Below are positions 1 through 12,028 of a DNA stretch of 64,000 bases, piece after piece. How positions within the stretch are numbered: position 1 is the stretch's first letter; every line of letters starts with the position of its first letter. The stretch comes from Prunus persica. Lineage: Eukaryota; Streptophyta; Magnoliopsida; Rosales; Rosaceae. Where the stretch lies: assembly GCF_000346465.2 (NCBI RefSeq), contig NC_034015.1:21824462-21888461 (forward strand), in the 5' to 3' direction. The position numbers and the translations under genes were made by a program. Below the pieces are notes generated by a model. It was not told the DNA's origin. It made no database searches and saw only the letters and a program-made list of their open reading frames with translations.

Positions 1-282
1 ACCAAGAAAACGTCCAGCATGTTTGCAACTTATATGAGGATAATTATATATGTATTACAGACTGCATGGCATCTACATAATGAAGAAACAGACAACTAGT
101 TATAAAGGCAAAGATACAACTACACTTCAAAATTATATTGCATGTGAAAAATATAAGGACAAAAGGTCTTAGGAAAAGTTTATGACTAATAACCTAACAG
201 GGAGATTAGGGAAATTGAATAACATACAGCAAGTGAACAAGGCATAAAACAATAAAGAGAAGATACCAAATAAGGTACTCAC

Positions 283-1766
283 ATGACTAGCGAGCATGTA
301 TAATAGCAAGTAACATGCAGCACCTGCCCAAGCAGTTTCAGCAAAGACGCCAGCTGTTCTTTTCAGTTCTGAAGTCAAAGGTAAGACTCGAACAAGTCTG
401 GGAATATACTGAAGCAAAACTATGAAAAGCAAAGCCTGTTTTGTAGCAAGCACATCTGAACCTTTGGACCTCTGAAGAAACCTCCAAACTATAATCTGCA
501 CCAATTTACAGCCTTTTAGTTTTAAGCGCATAGGACTAACACTTAGTTGATATTGGTTACATCCAGCTCAAAGTATCTTTTAGATATTCTACTACAAAAT
601 AAAATATGCTAATTTAGAAACAAAAGGAAAGAACAAATTAGAAGCCAAAACTATAGGAAAGAGGTAGAGCAATGCGGAATAATTTAAGGTAACACACTCT
701 TACCTGTGGTAGTGGTAGCACAGCAAGAAAATCAATAATGAAATATCTCCGTAAGTATCGCTTGGCTATTCGTGCCGGATCAATCACCAGTTCACCTCGT
801 CCAAAAACCCGAGATGATGGAGCAATGTAAGCTGTCCTAAACTGGAGAGCCATGTGAATAAGATAGAAAGCATCAACAATCATCCGCAATGTGGTCGCTA
901 TGATAGCCAACCTTCGATCTATACCAAGACAACTTGATGAATTATTGATGACTGGAAGATAGAAAAACAGAGGGTCCACAGACACTGCCAGAATACAGGA
1001 TATGACGAAAAGTCTATTCCACAACAGGAGAAATTTGTCCTGAGGATCAAATATCTTCTTGTCTGACCCTTTAAGATCTTCAGGGAACACTGCACGAGAA
1101 ATCCCAAATCCAAGTGATCGACCGATCGACTTGAGTCCTTCAGACCCCTTTCTCATTCCTCTCTTAAAAGATGTATCCCTGGCAGGACCAGTTCGGCTTA
1201 GTCCCTCAATATTAAATCCACATCTTCTTGCCCCACTATCAGAAGGTGATGATAACCTAGAGTCCAAGTCATCGAGCCTGGAAAATAAATAAAAAGCGCC
1301 AATAAGCACGACATTCGATGCCATTTTAGCAAATGACCCAAATCTAAATAAACGGGTCCAATAACCAGGAACTATAATATCTCAATTAATCAATACACGA
1401 TGCAACATGAATCAAATATTAATATTTTGAAATAATTATAAAGAAAACAATCTAGAAGGTAAAACAGTTGCATAAACAATTTTCCAACCATAAATCACAA
1501 CACATTTGCTAGTTAGGTAATTTGCTATCTTTTTATTGGATATGGAAACACCAGAATCCTAAACTTTTAAGCAGGCATGATATCTCAACTAGTCATTCCA
1601 ACATGTACAAATGTTGGTACGACTAGTTGACTAGTTGATCCAGATCTTCATATTGGGTAATGATGCCCCTAAAAAATTTGCAACCAAACAAAAGTTACAT
1701 CTCATACCTGACAAACTTCTCTCTCTGCCCTCCCAAGTACTGTGACTTGTAACTGCAATCAAACAT
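283..1766 (-). CDS. CNGC: Cyclic nucleotide-gated ion channel, CNGC5/6/9 group (N-terminal part; gene runs off the left edge)
   Basis: Plasma-membrane, calcium-permeable cation channel of the plant CNGC family. Visible coding exons on the minus strand are 1708..1766, 705..1277 (donor at 704/703) and 283..495; reading phases join cleanly. The start is the ATG at 1766, giving MFDCSYKSQYLGGQREKFVR, a typical N-terminus of this subgroup; the R codon is split over intron 1. Then come the family signatures KSIGRSLGFG and KIFDPQDKF, segment S1 (about residues 105-127), S2 (about 142-165), S3 ending FIIDFLAVLPLPQ, and S4-S5 in the third exon with the basic stretch YIPRLVRVLPL. The pore, cyclic-nucleotide-binding and calmodulin-binding domains lie outside the window. 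Position 1-282 is intron as far as I can tell. Subgroup is confident; the exact orthologue (CNGC5, 6 or 9) is not. Confidence 0.93.
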
Positions 1767-3000
1767 TTTACTCAATCAAACACATCAATGCCACCTGCAT
1801 ATAAAAAAAGCATATCCAATTAAGTGCAAAATAGTGGGCATCAAAGTCATCATATTCAGGTCTACGTGGCTGAGCTATCTCACATCTGAAAAGATTGGCC
1901 TCATAAACCCCAACCAACCACCAAGGAAGTATGAATCTAGAAAACCCTAAGTTCCAATGATAGTGCTTTACTCATAACTTAGAAATATAATGACCTGATT
2001 TATAGTACACTAAATGTTTTTAACACTTTGACGTAACCAACGAAGGCTAAATTTATAGTAAACAAACTGGCATCTATTGCTATAACCTGAAATTATATAG
2101 CTCAGATCCCCAGGATAGTCAATAGTGCATACACAAAGCAGTCGAAACCATTGTGTTAGTGACCTACTTATGAGTTTTCAATTTTATTAACTTATTCACT
2201 AAGAACAACATCTAGCTAACCATTTCCGCAGTTCAGATACAAACTCTTCAATTTTCTCCGCTCTTTTTTCTTTTTTTCTTTCCCATATTCTCTAATTGTA
2301 CGGTATGATTTAGGCCTTTTTTTGTCAACCATCGGATCTCCAAATAATGCTCATGTAAAGCCAATTCCTTTCATTTCTAGCATAATCCAAGACAACCATA
2401 AATTACCAGAACCGCTGTTTCCTGGCGTTGATCATCAATTTAAGAACCTCCTCCAAAAAAAAAAAAAAAAAAAAAGCAAGGAACATGACTGAGTTCAAGG
2501 AAAAGCTGTGTGGTGGTAGATGAAGGGTAGAGTAGTTCAAACCACAAAACCGCACAAATACATGCAATAAAATTACAGTAATTTCAATCTATGACAGAGA
2601 TTTCCTGCAATTTACGGAAGAACCCATATTGTATAAATGAGTATCTATGCAGAAATGATCAAGCACGCGGGATTGGAAAATATAGATAAAAGCAACTCAC
2701 AGTAAAATCCGTAGGTCTTTAGATTCTTACTCCGTTCCTTGTGCCTTAACAGACAGAGAGATTGTAGTTATACAACAGCGTGTCGAGAACAATCAAAGGA
2801 AAGGACGATGTCACGAGAGAGAATGAATGAATTCCGAAATAAATTGAAAAAGAAGAAAATAAGTCAATGGTTTCCGAAATGTTTTCACAACACTGATGAG
2901 ATGACAACAGAGCTCAACTTGCAAAAAGTCCTTTTTCTTTTTCTTTGTTATTGCGTGTCTCTCACCACTGCGTTATCTAGGATTATTGATTGTTCAGATA
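1767..3000. other. CNGC upstream leader/promoter region
   Basis: No coding exon is visible on either strand. The stretch is AT-rich with a poly-A/T run near 2455-2475. A GTGAGT donor-like site (minus strand, near 2690) suggests that the CNGC leader may contain an intron, with transcription starting further right, but this is inference only. Confidence 0.4.
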
Positions 3001-3325
3001 AAGGTTATTTACTCAAATAGTCATCAAACTTATACCTAAGTTGCATTTTAGTTCTTTAATTAAATTAATTGTTCAAACGGTCCATCAATTTTATATTAAT
3101 CAACAAATTAGTCCTACCGTTTAATATCGGAGTCAAATATAAAAGTAAAACACTTCAGTTAAATAAAATACTAAATAAATTAAAAACTAAAAACAAAATA
3201 TAAAAACCTTTCTCCCTCTCCCACCTCACAACCCCTAGCCCGATAACCATCACCCCATCGCCCCATCTCCTCCTCCCCATTCCCCACCCTCTCTTCCCCT
3301 CCCTCCTTGTCCCTACCTCCTCTCT

Positions 3326-3329
<4 letters not shown>

Positions 3330-3373
<44 letters not shown>
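3330..3373. repeat. (TC)n microsatellite
   Basis: About 22 uninterrupted TC units inside the TIR element at 3001-4053, preceded by a 100-bp C-rich pyrimidine tract. Confidence 0.95.
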
Positions 3374-3375
<2 letters not shown>

Positions 3376-3535
3376 ATACAAACCCATATCCCTGTAGGCA
3401 CATCCGTAGCCTCTCTATATTTAGGAAACTGAAAGCGGAGGGAAGAGAGAGGAAAAGAGGGACGAAGAAACAAAGAGGCTGGGAGAGAGAGGTTCAGTGG
3501 GGTGGTTTTTTTTTCGTTGTTGTTTTATTCTTTTA

Positions 3536-3822
3536 TCTATATATATAAAGCAAAAGGCAGAGAATGGTGAAACATTCAAAATATCAAAAAATGCCATTGT
3601 TTAATGCAAACATTAAGAATTGAAATTATTAATTAAATGAGGATAATATGGTAAATTCACAATTTTTCGTATTAAAAAAATTAAAATTAAAAGAAAATTC
3701 AGATAATGGATCCTATTTTTATGAAACACAAATATCCATTATCTTTTTTAATTCTAAAATAAATTTAAATTTTTTTTAAAAAAAACCTCTCGCATGCGCG
3801 GAAGCGCGTGCAGCGAGGCTAG
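3536..3822 (+). mobile_element. Small non-autonomous Helitron (287 bp)
   Basis: The segment begins TCTATATATATAAAG and ends with a GC-rich hairpin (GCATGCGC-ggaa-GCGCGTGC) followed 7 bases later by CTAG. A host A precedes the TC end and a host T follows the CTAG end, exactly as expected for Helitron insertion between A and T without target duplication. The interior is AT-rich and non-coding, so it would depend on a RepHel protein elsewhere. It sits inside the TIR element 3001-4053 and therefore inserted later. Confidence 0.75.
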
Positions 3823-4053
3823 TAGTTATTAATTAAATTTTTTTTTATTGTATTAATTTTTAATCGCATATTAACTATCAAAAATCGTATTTATCTGTTA
3901 CAAATATAGCATGTGCTGCTCAATTTAACATAAAATGTAACGGTATGACCAATTTGTCGATTAATAAAGAGTTGGTGGATCATTTGAATGAATAATTTAG
4001 TGAGGGACTAAAATGCAACTAGGCAATAAGGACCATTTGAGTAAATAACCCTT

Positions 4054-5356
4054 TAGATAAATAGATTTATTCCAGCTGTTGTAACTTGTTTGTAATTAAC
4101 CATAATATCGGTTGATTATCAAATTAACTAGTCTAACTTTGGTTGGCCGGATTAGATTTACAGGTGCAAATGACCCCTTCAATGTTTCAAAAGTTATATG
4201 TGAAGAAAGACACTATTTTTATTTTTCCTTCCAAATTCCAATTCTAGTGTTAGCAGCATGCACGAAGCCTTTCCAAAATCAAAGAGATATAATATAATTT
4301 GATGGAAAATGAATCACCATTTTAATTTTTAGTTTTTAATTTCATGATCTTGCGATTAAAAAGTCAAACCAGGATTGCTCCGTAAAATTTCATGGCCAAA
4401 GCTCAAAGCGTATCGTCATTCACTGTCACCTTAAAATAAAATATTTAATTTGCTTAGCGAGTAATTATAAGTGGAGGCGCTCCACATTATTATCCATCCA
4501 TCGCAATATGAGATTGGATTTGAGACGTGGGGGCATATTTCTATTAAAATATAATAAACAAAAGACTGATAAGAAAAACAAGGGTATAATCTTGGTGACA
4601 AAACAAAAAGGCCTCCCCTTTATTTATTATCTCTAAACATTGGAAGGCAACATTGGTCAAGACTCCTGGACCCGGGCCCTGCAAACCCTTGGCTTCTCTC
4701 TGTGGATATTGGGATGAAGACATTTACTTTATTAGGCCGCAGCGGCGCTTGCAAGTTTGTAAGTCTGGCACGGCCAAGGAGACGTTACAGATTCAGACAG
4801 ACGTGACTCATTTGCTCTGTATCTGTATCAGCTATGATATGATCTATCCACAACCACAACCTAAAAATAAGTGGCAAAACATGTTTAGTTACCTTCACAG
4901 CGAACACGATTTACTTGCCAACTAATGCAGCAGCACATTTGTACAAGAGAAGAGACCAAACAAACATGTTCTCAGTATATAAGCCTATACGGCATTCAGT
5001 TTAAAACCATTAAAACATTACTTGCAATATGAACAAGAAGCAAATTAGAAGAAACTATCCGCCTAAGGAGGAGGAGGGAACCATCCACATGTTACAGTTT
5101 AACCTTGTGATACACAACTTTATCTCTACTGCACCACGGCTACAAGTCTAAACAGGTGCATGATCGAGATTAGCATGAGCATATAGTTTCAAATAGCTCT
5201 TATAAACTTTAGCATGAGCAAAATTGGCAGCAATTAGTAAGCAGAGAGGAAATTCAACAAATGATTCATACCTTTCTGAACCTGTTTCGTCAATCCACAG
5301 CAAAGGATTTAAGCATGAACCATAGAAACCAATCAGAACATGTGGCAGTAGATATC
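4054..5356. other. Intergenic spacer and LPAT1 3' UTR
   Basis: No supported gene. The short open frames here (for example 4653-4925, plus strand) show no recognisable family. The last few hundred bases before 5357 are likely the 3' UTR of the minus-strand acyltransferase gene. Confidence 0.5.
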
Positions 5357-7633
5357 TCAGCCTTGACGATTGAGTGCATCTGCGATTATGTTTCTACTTT
5401 CACTACACAGTACTTCTGTATCATTTCCTTGTATAGGCTTATGAATCACAACTTTCACAGATCCAGTATTCAAGATAGCCTCCCTTCCTGGAGGCATGAT
5501 TTTTCCAGTTCCTATAAGGGTAATGGGCACTACTGGTACCTTGGTTTTTGCTGCAATACTGAAGGCACCTTTCTGCATGTCAACAACACAGTTCAGAAAT
5601 TTCCTAATTATCTTTATTTAAAGAGAACTACACATATCAGCAAACAAGGACAAAGAATAGAAAATATCTCACCTTGAAAGAGCCTAATTTTCCATCTTTA
5701 CTGCGTGTTCCCTCAGGAAAGAAAAAGACAGAGGCCCCCTTCTTGATAAGATCTATGCAACGCTTAAGACACTCCTATATACAGAAGCCAACATATTTTA
5801 AAACCATAGTTTAGATAATGATTGCATTTATATACACGGAACAAAAGAAATGGAATACCAATTGACTTTTGCTGTCCATGCGCTTTAAAGGAATTACACC
5901 CATCAGAAACATGGCCCACCCAACAATGGGATAGAGAAATATGCTAGTCTTGCTGATAAACTTAAAGGGTCTCCCAATTGTAAGAAGAACATATATGTCT
6001 AAAAAGCTCTGGTGGTTGGAAACATATACAGCAGGAGCATCTGGAGGTGGCAAATTCTCCAGTCCCTCAAACTTGATCTTAACAAATGGTGTAACAGTAA
6101 CAGTGGCCCAAACTTTGGCAATAAACATATGAGCTTTTCTTTTGTATTGATCCAACAACAGAACAAAAGGATGGGCTACCAGCATCAGCACAAAGAGATA
6201 AATGGCATTGAAAGCAGTAATGGCATAGAAGCCTATTCCCCTAAATTTTGAGACCGTATTTACTTCTGCACTTCAAAAAAAATAACAACAGGTCAGTCAA
6301 TTAGATTTATAAGGCTGCTAACAGAAGGAAGTAACAACAGAATAACAGTAGTTAGAGAAACCTGGCAATGGATAGTCAGCACTAGTGGTCCCAGCTTCAG
6401 TAAGTCCAGATCGTCCAACTGCATACCTGGACAACCTATGGTGGGTGTGCAATCTAATATCATAATTTGGTCTTCCAAAGTCCTCTTTTGCATCAATGTT
6501 GCACCGTGATATGCCACCATGCTTCCTTTGAATGCATAAAACACTACGACAAGCAGCTGAGGGGAAAAAAGAGGCATCATAACCAGATCTAAAAGACAGG
6601 ACAAAAGAGTAAATGAATCTGCAAGGGAGGAGGAAGAAGCTCATACAGTCCATTCAAACATCCATCTCAAAACATGTGCCTTCAAATCCAGACATCAGCT
6701 ATATATACGTGGTTTGATGTTGATACAATAGAATGAATAACAAAAATAAATAGATTTGTCACAAATATTAGCCATACAAGACGATTCCACAATCCACACA
6801 CTATCTCATATTGTCTTGGATTTCTTTGAAATAGATGTGTAGATCATACATAATCCTCATGGCTAATAGGCAAAAACCAAGAATTTTGCATAAGATTGTA
6901 AAGGTAAATATATTACAAGACAGCACTCAATCATGCATGTACTTGGACTCGGAGCAAAAATCACGTGAGATACTAAGCTAAGAATGCCTATACTTACATT
7001 TACTTAAATTTGCCCAAATGGGCCATCTGCATGGAGAGCACCGAATCGAGAGTCCCTTGTAAGTGAATGGCTGCATTATGAAGAAAATGTCAAAGCAATT
7101 ACACCAGCAATGGAGGGAAGAGGGCAGTGGGTTTGGTGCTTCTTCTACCAACGATGGTAGGCGAAGGGATCAAATTAAAAAACATAAAGGGCTACTGCCA
7201 CATAAATACACCAAAGCCTTTACCAAAGTTGTGATGATGCTAAGTGTGTGTAGCCTGCTGAATTGGTGTTCATTGCCCATAATTCAAAATGCATTATATT
7301 ATATAGACATCAAACTACAAATTCCTCAACTTGATTAAAAATGAAAACTTTTCTTTTCCCGTAAGTCAAACAGATTTGAATCAAAGGAAGACAGCTAGAG
7401 AAAATGGGATAAATTATAAATAAATAAAAAAGGTATAGAAGAACTACCGGCAACAAAGACGATGTTGAAGCAAACCTCGATTGCCTGTGATCTGATACGT
7501 TGAAGTAACCACAGAGAGTGTCAGCCCAAATTTTAATTCTTGTCCATAATTTAAAAAAAAAAAAAAGAAACAAAACGAGAAAAGGATGATATATACAGAG
7601 TACAGCATGGGAAGGTTGAAAAGTGACTTCCAT
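5357..7633 (-). CDS. LPAT1: 1-acyl-sn-glycerol-3-phosphate acyltransferase, plastidial (LPAT1)
   Basis: Acylates lysophosphatidic acid to phosphatidic acid in the plastid envelope, the second step of the prokaryotic glycerolipid pathway. Six exons on the minus strand: 7597..7633, 7448..7484, 6362..6588, 5859..6265, 5673..5774 and 5357..5572, giving 341 residues, close to the Arabidopsis protein. The first ~115 residues are a Ser/Arg-rich transit peptide. A hydrophobic segment (FYAITAFNAIYLFVLMLV) precedes the PlsC domain, with the catalytic NHQSFLD (HX4D) motif, the GVIPLKRMD region and the substrate-binding FFFPEGTRS motif, then VVPITLIGTGKIMPPG. The two tiny 37-bp 5' exons were chosen because phases fit, so the extreme N-terminus is less certain than the rest. 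Enzyme identity is secure. Confidence 0.93.
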
Positions 7634-8518
7634 GGAGGTTCAAAGAAAAGATTTTTGAGAATTGAGTCAGGGTGAATTGTACGGGGATTAGGGTTTATAG
7701 TCCTGGGATGGGAGCACATCAGTCACGTGCAGTGAGAAATTGAAGGCATATCCCTTATCCTTGATTAGTTTATTATTCTAATATTGGGTTTTTCTGGGTG
7801 TTCTTGTGCTTATGAATTTGCAAAACGAAAGCGATTGTCTTTGTTGGTGTTGGATGTATCGGGGTGGGTCTGCTTGTGATAGGGTGAGACCGCCAAAGCC
7901 ACAAGCTTTTCTTTCCTTCTTTGCTCCTTTCCGCTCTAAATCTAATCTACTGCTAAAATCCAGTTAGACAGGTAAAAAACAGAAGAAGGAATATTTACAT
8001 TATGCCCCATCTGTTAACACGTTCCGGGAAAAATCAGTGGATACTTGAAAACTTGGGGTTTTTTCCTTTTTCTTTCACATTTCTGTTTTGCTTTTCGTTT
8101 TTATTAGGCAATTTTGTATTTCTGGTTTGTTTTTATTTTCATTATGCAATTTTGTTTTCCAAATGCCTTATTTCACAAACTTGTTCTCAGAATGAAATTA
8201 TTATTTGCAGGTTGATGATGACTACAAATGGACTTGATGCCAGTAGTTGCTCATGCACATGAATACATTTGACAATCCTTCGTAAATATATTGGAGACCA
8301 ACAAGTTACAGGAGCATGACCAACATCTTATTTGCTCTTCAGCCAGTCATATAAAAGCATTACAAGTAAAAAGAGAACCCCAACAATTTTTCATTTTAAA
8401 AAAAAAAAAATTACCTCCACAAATATAATGTAATAATGATATAAGGCATGACAATTTGTTCTTTTTGTTGTTAAAACAGAGTAAGCTGAAGTTGATATTT
8501 ATGAAGTTAATTGTTAAT
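7634..8518. other. LPAT1 promoter side and downstream region of the 88-residue gene
   Basis: No coding exon seen. Poly-T rich stretch near 8040-8160 and a poly-A run near 8396-8410; otherwise unremarkable AT-rich sequence. Confidence 0.4.
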
Positions 8519-8785
8519 CTATTTGCGGGGGTGAGTGTTTTCTGGATGGGAAAATCCGGTGGCAACTTTGGCAACGTCTAAAGCAGATGCCTCCGGCTTC
8601 TTCTTGGTGTATAAGGTGAAATAACCAATGGTGACAATTACGGCAAAGCCACCAAGAGCCATTCTCATTGGGCAGAAAGACACCTTTGACGTCTGATGGA
8701 GTACCTCCGTTGAATGCTGCGCAGGTGACGGACCCTTCATCCCCTGTGCGCCTGCAGCAGCCTTCACTTGTTGTGGTCCTGCCAT
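8519..8785 (-). CDS. Small single-pass membrane protein of unknown function (88 aa)
   Basis: One uninterrupted minus-strand exon from ATG (8785) to stop. The N-terminal half is rich in Ala, Gly and Gln and hydrophilic (residues 1-38). One membrane segment follows (about residues 40-60, MALGGFAVIVTIGYFTLYT) and then a Lys-rich flank KKKPEA and a short basic tail ending NTHPRK. The good codon structure and the start context next to a plausible 5' leader speak for a real gene. Small proteins of this shape are often organellar or ER membrane subunits, but I do not recognise the family and assign no function. Confidence 0.6.
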   Translation of the reverse strand: MAGPQQVKAAAGAQGMKGPSPAQHSTEVLHQTSKVSFCPMRMALGGFAVIVTIGYFTLYTKKKPEASALDVAKVATGFSHPENTHPRK

Positions 8786-9570
8786 TGCTTTGAATTCTCT
8801 CTAGCTTGAGTGTGCCTCTTGCGAAGTAAAACTATGTCCCTTCCTTTCTCTGTCTCTTTGTTTATCCGGACGTATGTCTTTTTCTTTTGCGGGTGTGTGT
8901 CTGTGTGCTGAGGTGGTTATGAACGCTTGTGGGCAGAATAAAGTGGGATCTGAGGTTGCTGAAAGAAATAGAATGCATACAAGTGTAAGAAGTTATGGCG
9001 TTAACCCATTAGGACTTGTTCCATGCAGCAGCAATAGGATTGCTCTATGCATGTGGCCTTAATTACCCAATAACCACTTTTTAAGGGTCAACAAATTGAC
9101 CCTTCCAGCGAAACGAAAATGTTAAATATATCAAAATTTTCAATCCATATTCGGAGCTCAAAGGGGCAAGCAATGCTGCTTATCTGCATTCTCAGTTAGG
9201 TGCATTTTCCTAGCTTTTGAAGCACCTCACCTATCAATTCATGTGGAAGAATCAAGGCCAACAGATTAATTGAACAGATAGTCCAATCCAAATGGCCTCC
9301 ATGCCAACCTCTTGCGGTCTCATTTGAGTGTGAGCCAGAGGTTTAGAGAATTGAGCAGTGTGGAGTATGGCCTTCCCTGAAAGTAGGATAGCACACGAGT
9401 GTAGCACTTGCTGCATGATCCTGCAGGCTGTGAGTCATCTATACTCAAGGCGACCAAAGCACAGCGAAACACTAAACTAAGATCCAAAAGACAGAACAAC
9501 ACATAACAAAACCAAATTATAAAGAAGCTGCATAGCAGCACAGAAGTATAAAGTAACACATCAGCCATAC
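8786..9570. other. Intergenic spacer
   Basis: No gene seen. Contains an imperfect short inverted repeat at about 9084-9106 (AAGGGTCAACAAATTGACCCTT). The part after about 9300 begins to resemble the pyrimidine/purine-biased sequence of the tandem duplication that follows. Confidence 0.4.
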
Positions 9571-10006
9571 ATACGAGGAAACCAGCAAATGCCCCCGGAT
9601 GGAGAACCGCTGAGAGGAGCAGCATAAAATTATAAATTAAAACACAAGTATCGAAAACACACTGCAAAGGCACGGTATGCAGCAACTGAAGAGAACTGAG
9701 CACCCCAAAAAAATTGTAAAGCCAAACAGACAATCAAGCAGAGCAAAACTCCACTCCATGAAGAACTGCAAAATTGCACAGACAAACAGACAATCATACG
9801 AGGAAACCAGAAAATGCCCCCGGATGGAGAACCGCTGAGAGGAGCAGCATAAAATTATAAATTAAAAAAACCCCACAAGTATAGAAAACACACTGCAAGG
9901 GCGCGGTACGCAGCAACTGAAGAGAACCGAGCACCCCAAAAAAATTGTAAAGCCAGACAGACAATCAAGCAGAGCAAAACTCCACTCCATGAAAAATGCA
10001 AGATTG
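9571..10006. repeat. Tandem duplication, two copies of about 225 bp
   Basis: Copy 1 is 9571-9795 and copy 2 is 9796 to about 10006; both start ATACGAGGAAACCAG and share long blocks such as ATGCCCCCGGATGGAGAACC and AAGCAGAGCAAAACTCCACT. Differences are point changes plus a small A/C-run insertion in copy 2 (near 9865-9872). On the minus strand the unit has long open frames of hydrophobic composition, which I regard as accidental. The nature of the unit (transposon remnant or processed transcript piece) is not recognised. Confidence 0.9.
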
Positions 10007-10342
10007 AACTTTAACTGCAAAGACCTGATTCTAGCTTTTTGTTCAAGCGACATGGTAAGATGGTGATTGTTACATTTGATGAGATTTTTCCTCAGGTCAA
10101 AGAGGAAGGGTGACTGAATTACTCAAAGGTGACTGAATTACTCTTCTTTGGAGGTCTCAAAAAATGGTTAGGTGATAAAAGGATGTTTTAGATCAATTTT
10201 CATTGTTTTGGGATAGAAAAAAGCAAGGTAATATGTACAAACAAATTATCTGCAATAATTTTTCCCAGCACTCAATTCCAATATTCTACGTACAATTTAC
10301 ATTGTACTGAAAAGAAGAGGGGGCAAAGATCAACTCATCTCA

Positions 10343-11877
10343 TCAAACTACCATTTCAGCTTCTTTAATGGTTGAGGGAATTCCAACATCCAACCTCATG
10401 GTTGGTCTGTATTCTTCTGGCACAGCAGCACCCGCCTGAATGCACATTTCAACAACAGCAGGGGCTTGCCCATAGAAGTTCCTGAGCTCCCTTTCCATTG
10501 GTGGTCCATTTACATCTGGAACATGCCACACATATCTTGGTGGTATCAAGTCATTGAGCACTGCCGCCTGCCAACCATGTTGCCCATTTCGTTGTTGGTG
10601 TTTGAAGGCTCCACAGTTCTGAGCCTTGTGCCCACTGGGACCCACATGAACCTCAGGGCAATACCCACAAACCCTCACCAGATACATCTTCATTAGCCTC
10701 TTGGCTCCTCTCCTCATCTGGTCCCATGCTCGTAGTGTTTCCTCAGCAAGCAAGGTTGTTTCTTCTTCATCTGATGGGGCTACTATCTCTGAATCGGGTA
10801 TTTCAGTCAAGACGGGTCTCTTGGGTCCTTCAGTGTCAGTGTCTGGTAGCTCACTTTCATCTGCATCAACAAATTCACTTTTTGAAATGCGGATGATTGG
10901 CTTTCTTCTCCTTTTAGTGGGATATTCTGCGACATCAACCCCAGCTTGGATGCAAAGCTCAACTATTGCTGGAATTCTAGGAATTGAGAATCTCTCCTCA
11001 TGAGGAATGCGTCTTCCAAGGCGATCATAGAGATGGAAAGCTTCAACTGGTAAGAATACGTCATCAACGGTCGCATTTGTTATCCACTCATGAACACCCT
11101 TACGAATGTTAGCATTTGCACCTTTACATGATTTGAACGGATGCCCAACAGGCCCCACATGAATTTCATTACAGAACCTGCACACGAGTTCAGTGATTAA
11201 TGGAAGGAGCAAAATTTAATTTCCATTTAATTATGCAAGTTCCTTTCCAACAAAGTTCCTAAAGGTAACACCAACCTGCAAGCTTGCACAGGCACCACCT
11301 TTAACAGCTTCTTCAAATTATTGATCAATGTAATTCTTGCATTGAAGACGTCATAGGCAACTGGGATAAGGGTCTTGACAAGCAAGCCATTCTTGGGAGG
11401 AGGAACTGGTGTTTTAGGCTTGCCCTTCCTGCTCTTAAGCCTTTCCCTGGCAGCCCGCCTCAAGTCCACAATGGGGACTGGAAAGGGCTTCTTCTCCTTT
11501 TTCGAATAGTATTTCGGAAAGTCAGAATTTTGAGGATGATCGCTCCTCACCACCAATGCTTGCGATTGGGAAGTTCTTGACTTCAATGAAAGCTTCAGTA
11601 CATTGCAACCATGCTCCTACAAATAAATTTAATCAATTAAAATCACAATACTAAATTTACGCAATCTTCAATTGAATAGTAGTGAGAATGACTGCCAGCA
11701 TACCTGAAATCGAAAAGAATCAATGGAAGTAAGAGCAGGGTAAACGTGGAGATTCAGAAATTCTGATTTTCCATTGAAGGAAGCCTGCAAGGTCCCAACT
11801 TTGGGACGAAAGTCCATTCCTTTACCACAGAACAAAGCTACAGTGCCATGTGAGAAATAATGAGAGCTGCTATTCAT
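10343..11877 (-). CDS. APO2: APO protein 2, chloroplastic (ACCUMULATION OF PHOTOSYSTEM ONE 2)
   Basis: RNA-binding plastid protein of the APO family, whose members promote group II intron splicing and photosystem I accumulation. Coding exons on the minus strand are 11704..11877, 11276..11616 and 10343..11177, giving 449 residues (about 440 in Arabidopsis). The chosen start MNSSSHYF is the only ATG in the first coding exon and begins a Ser-rich transit peptide. Two APO domains each carry a zinc-binding C-x2-C...H...C pattern: CRFCNEIHVGPVGHPFKSC in the first, CGYCPEVHVGPSGHKAQNC in the second. Conserved blocks PPKNGLLVKTLIPVAY, RRKPIIRI and the end IKEAEMVV favour APO2 over APO1, 3 or 4. A leader intron (11965..12346) lies upstream. 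The frame is also open upstream of this start through the leader exon, so a longer N-terminus cannot be strictly excluded. Confidence 0.93.
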
Positions 11878-12028
11878 CTCTGAGACCAAGTGCTTTCGCA
11901 GCAAACATGACAGCCGAAGAGTGTTTCGACCATCGCTTTGTTTGTGATATGGTTCCTTCCTCTTCTGCAAGTCACAAACCAAAATAATGCGACACCGTTT
12001 CGTCAAAAAAGAAAAACCATTTTGTACA

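Larger units (their letters stand above)
3001..4053. mobile_element. Non-autonomous TIR DNA transposon, about 1.05 kb, with a nested Helitron
   Basis: The two ends are long imperfect inverted repeats of about 120 bp (about 3001-3122 and 3931-4053). The left end reads AAGGTTATTTACTCAAAT and the right end is its near complement ATTTGAGTAAATAACCCTT. Inside the arms the phrases for 'TTGCATTTTAGT' and 'CAAACGGTCCATCAA' are mirrored as well. There is no transposase ORF. The interior carries a CT microsatellite (3330-3373) and a second element at 3536-3822. The arms are clearly related to those of the shorter element at 50604-50929. Flanks AGATA and TAGATA may be remnants of a target duplication, not exact. 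Superfamily is not determined. Confidence 0.75.

Noticed and set aside
1278..1324. An apparent CNGC N-terminus reading MASNVVLIGAFYLFS in the raw frame
   Set aside because: It is intron sequence: a clear acceptor (TTTTCCAG) at 1278 joins the exon to the true first coding exon at 1708..1766, which restores the family N-terminus.
4653..4925. 90-codon plus-strand open frame
   Set aside because: No recognisable domain, no splice or promoter context, composition of random AT-rich spacer.
9320..9733. 137-codon minus-strand hydrophobic open frame over the tandem duplication
   Set aside because: It crosses one repeat copy and unique flank, has no known family and probably reflects pyrimidine-rich composition.
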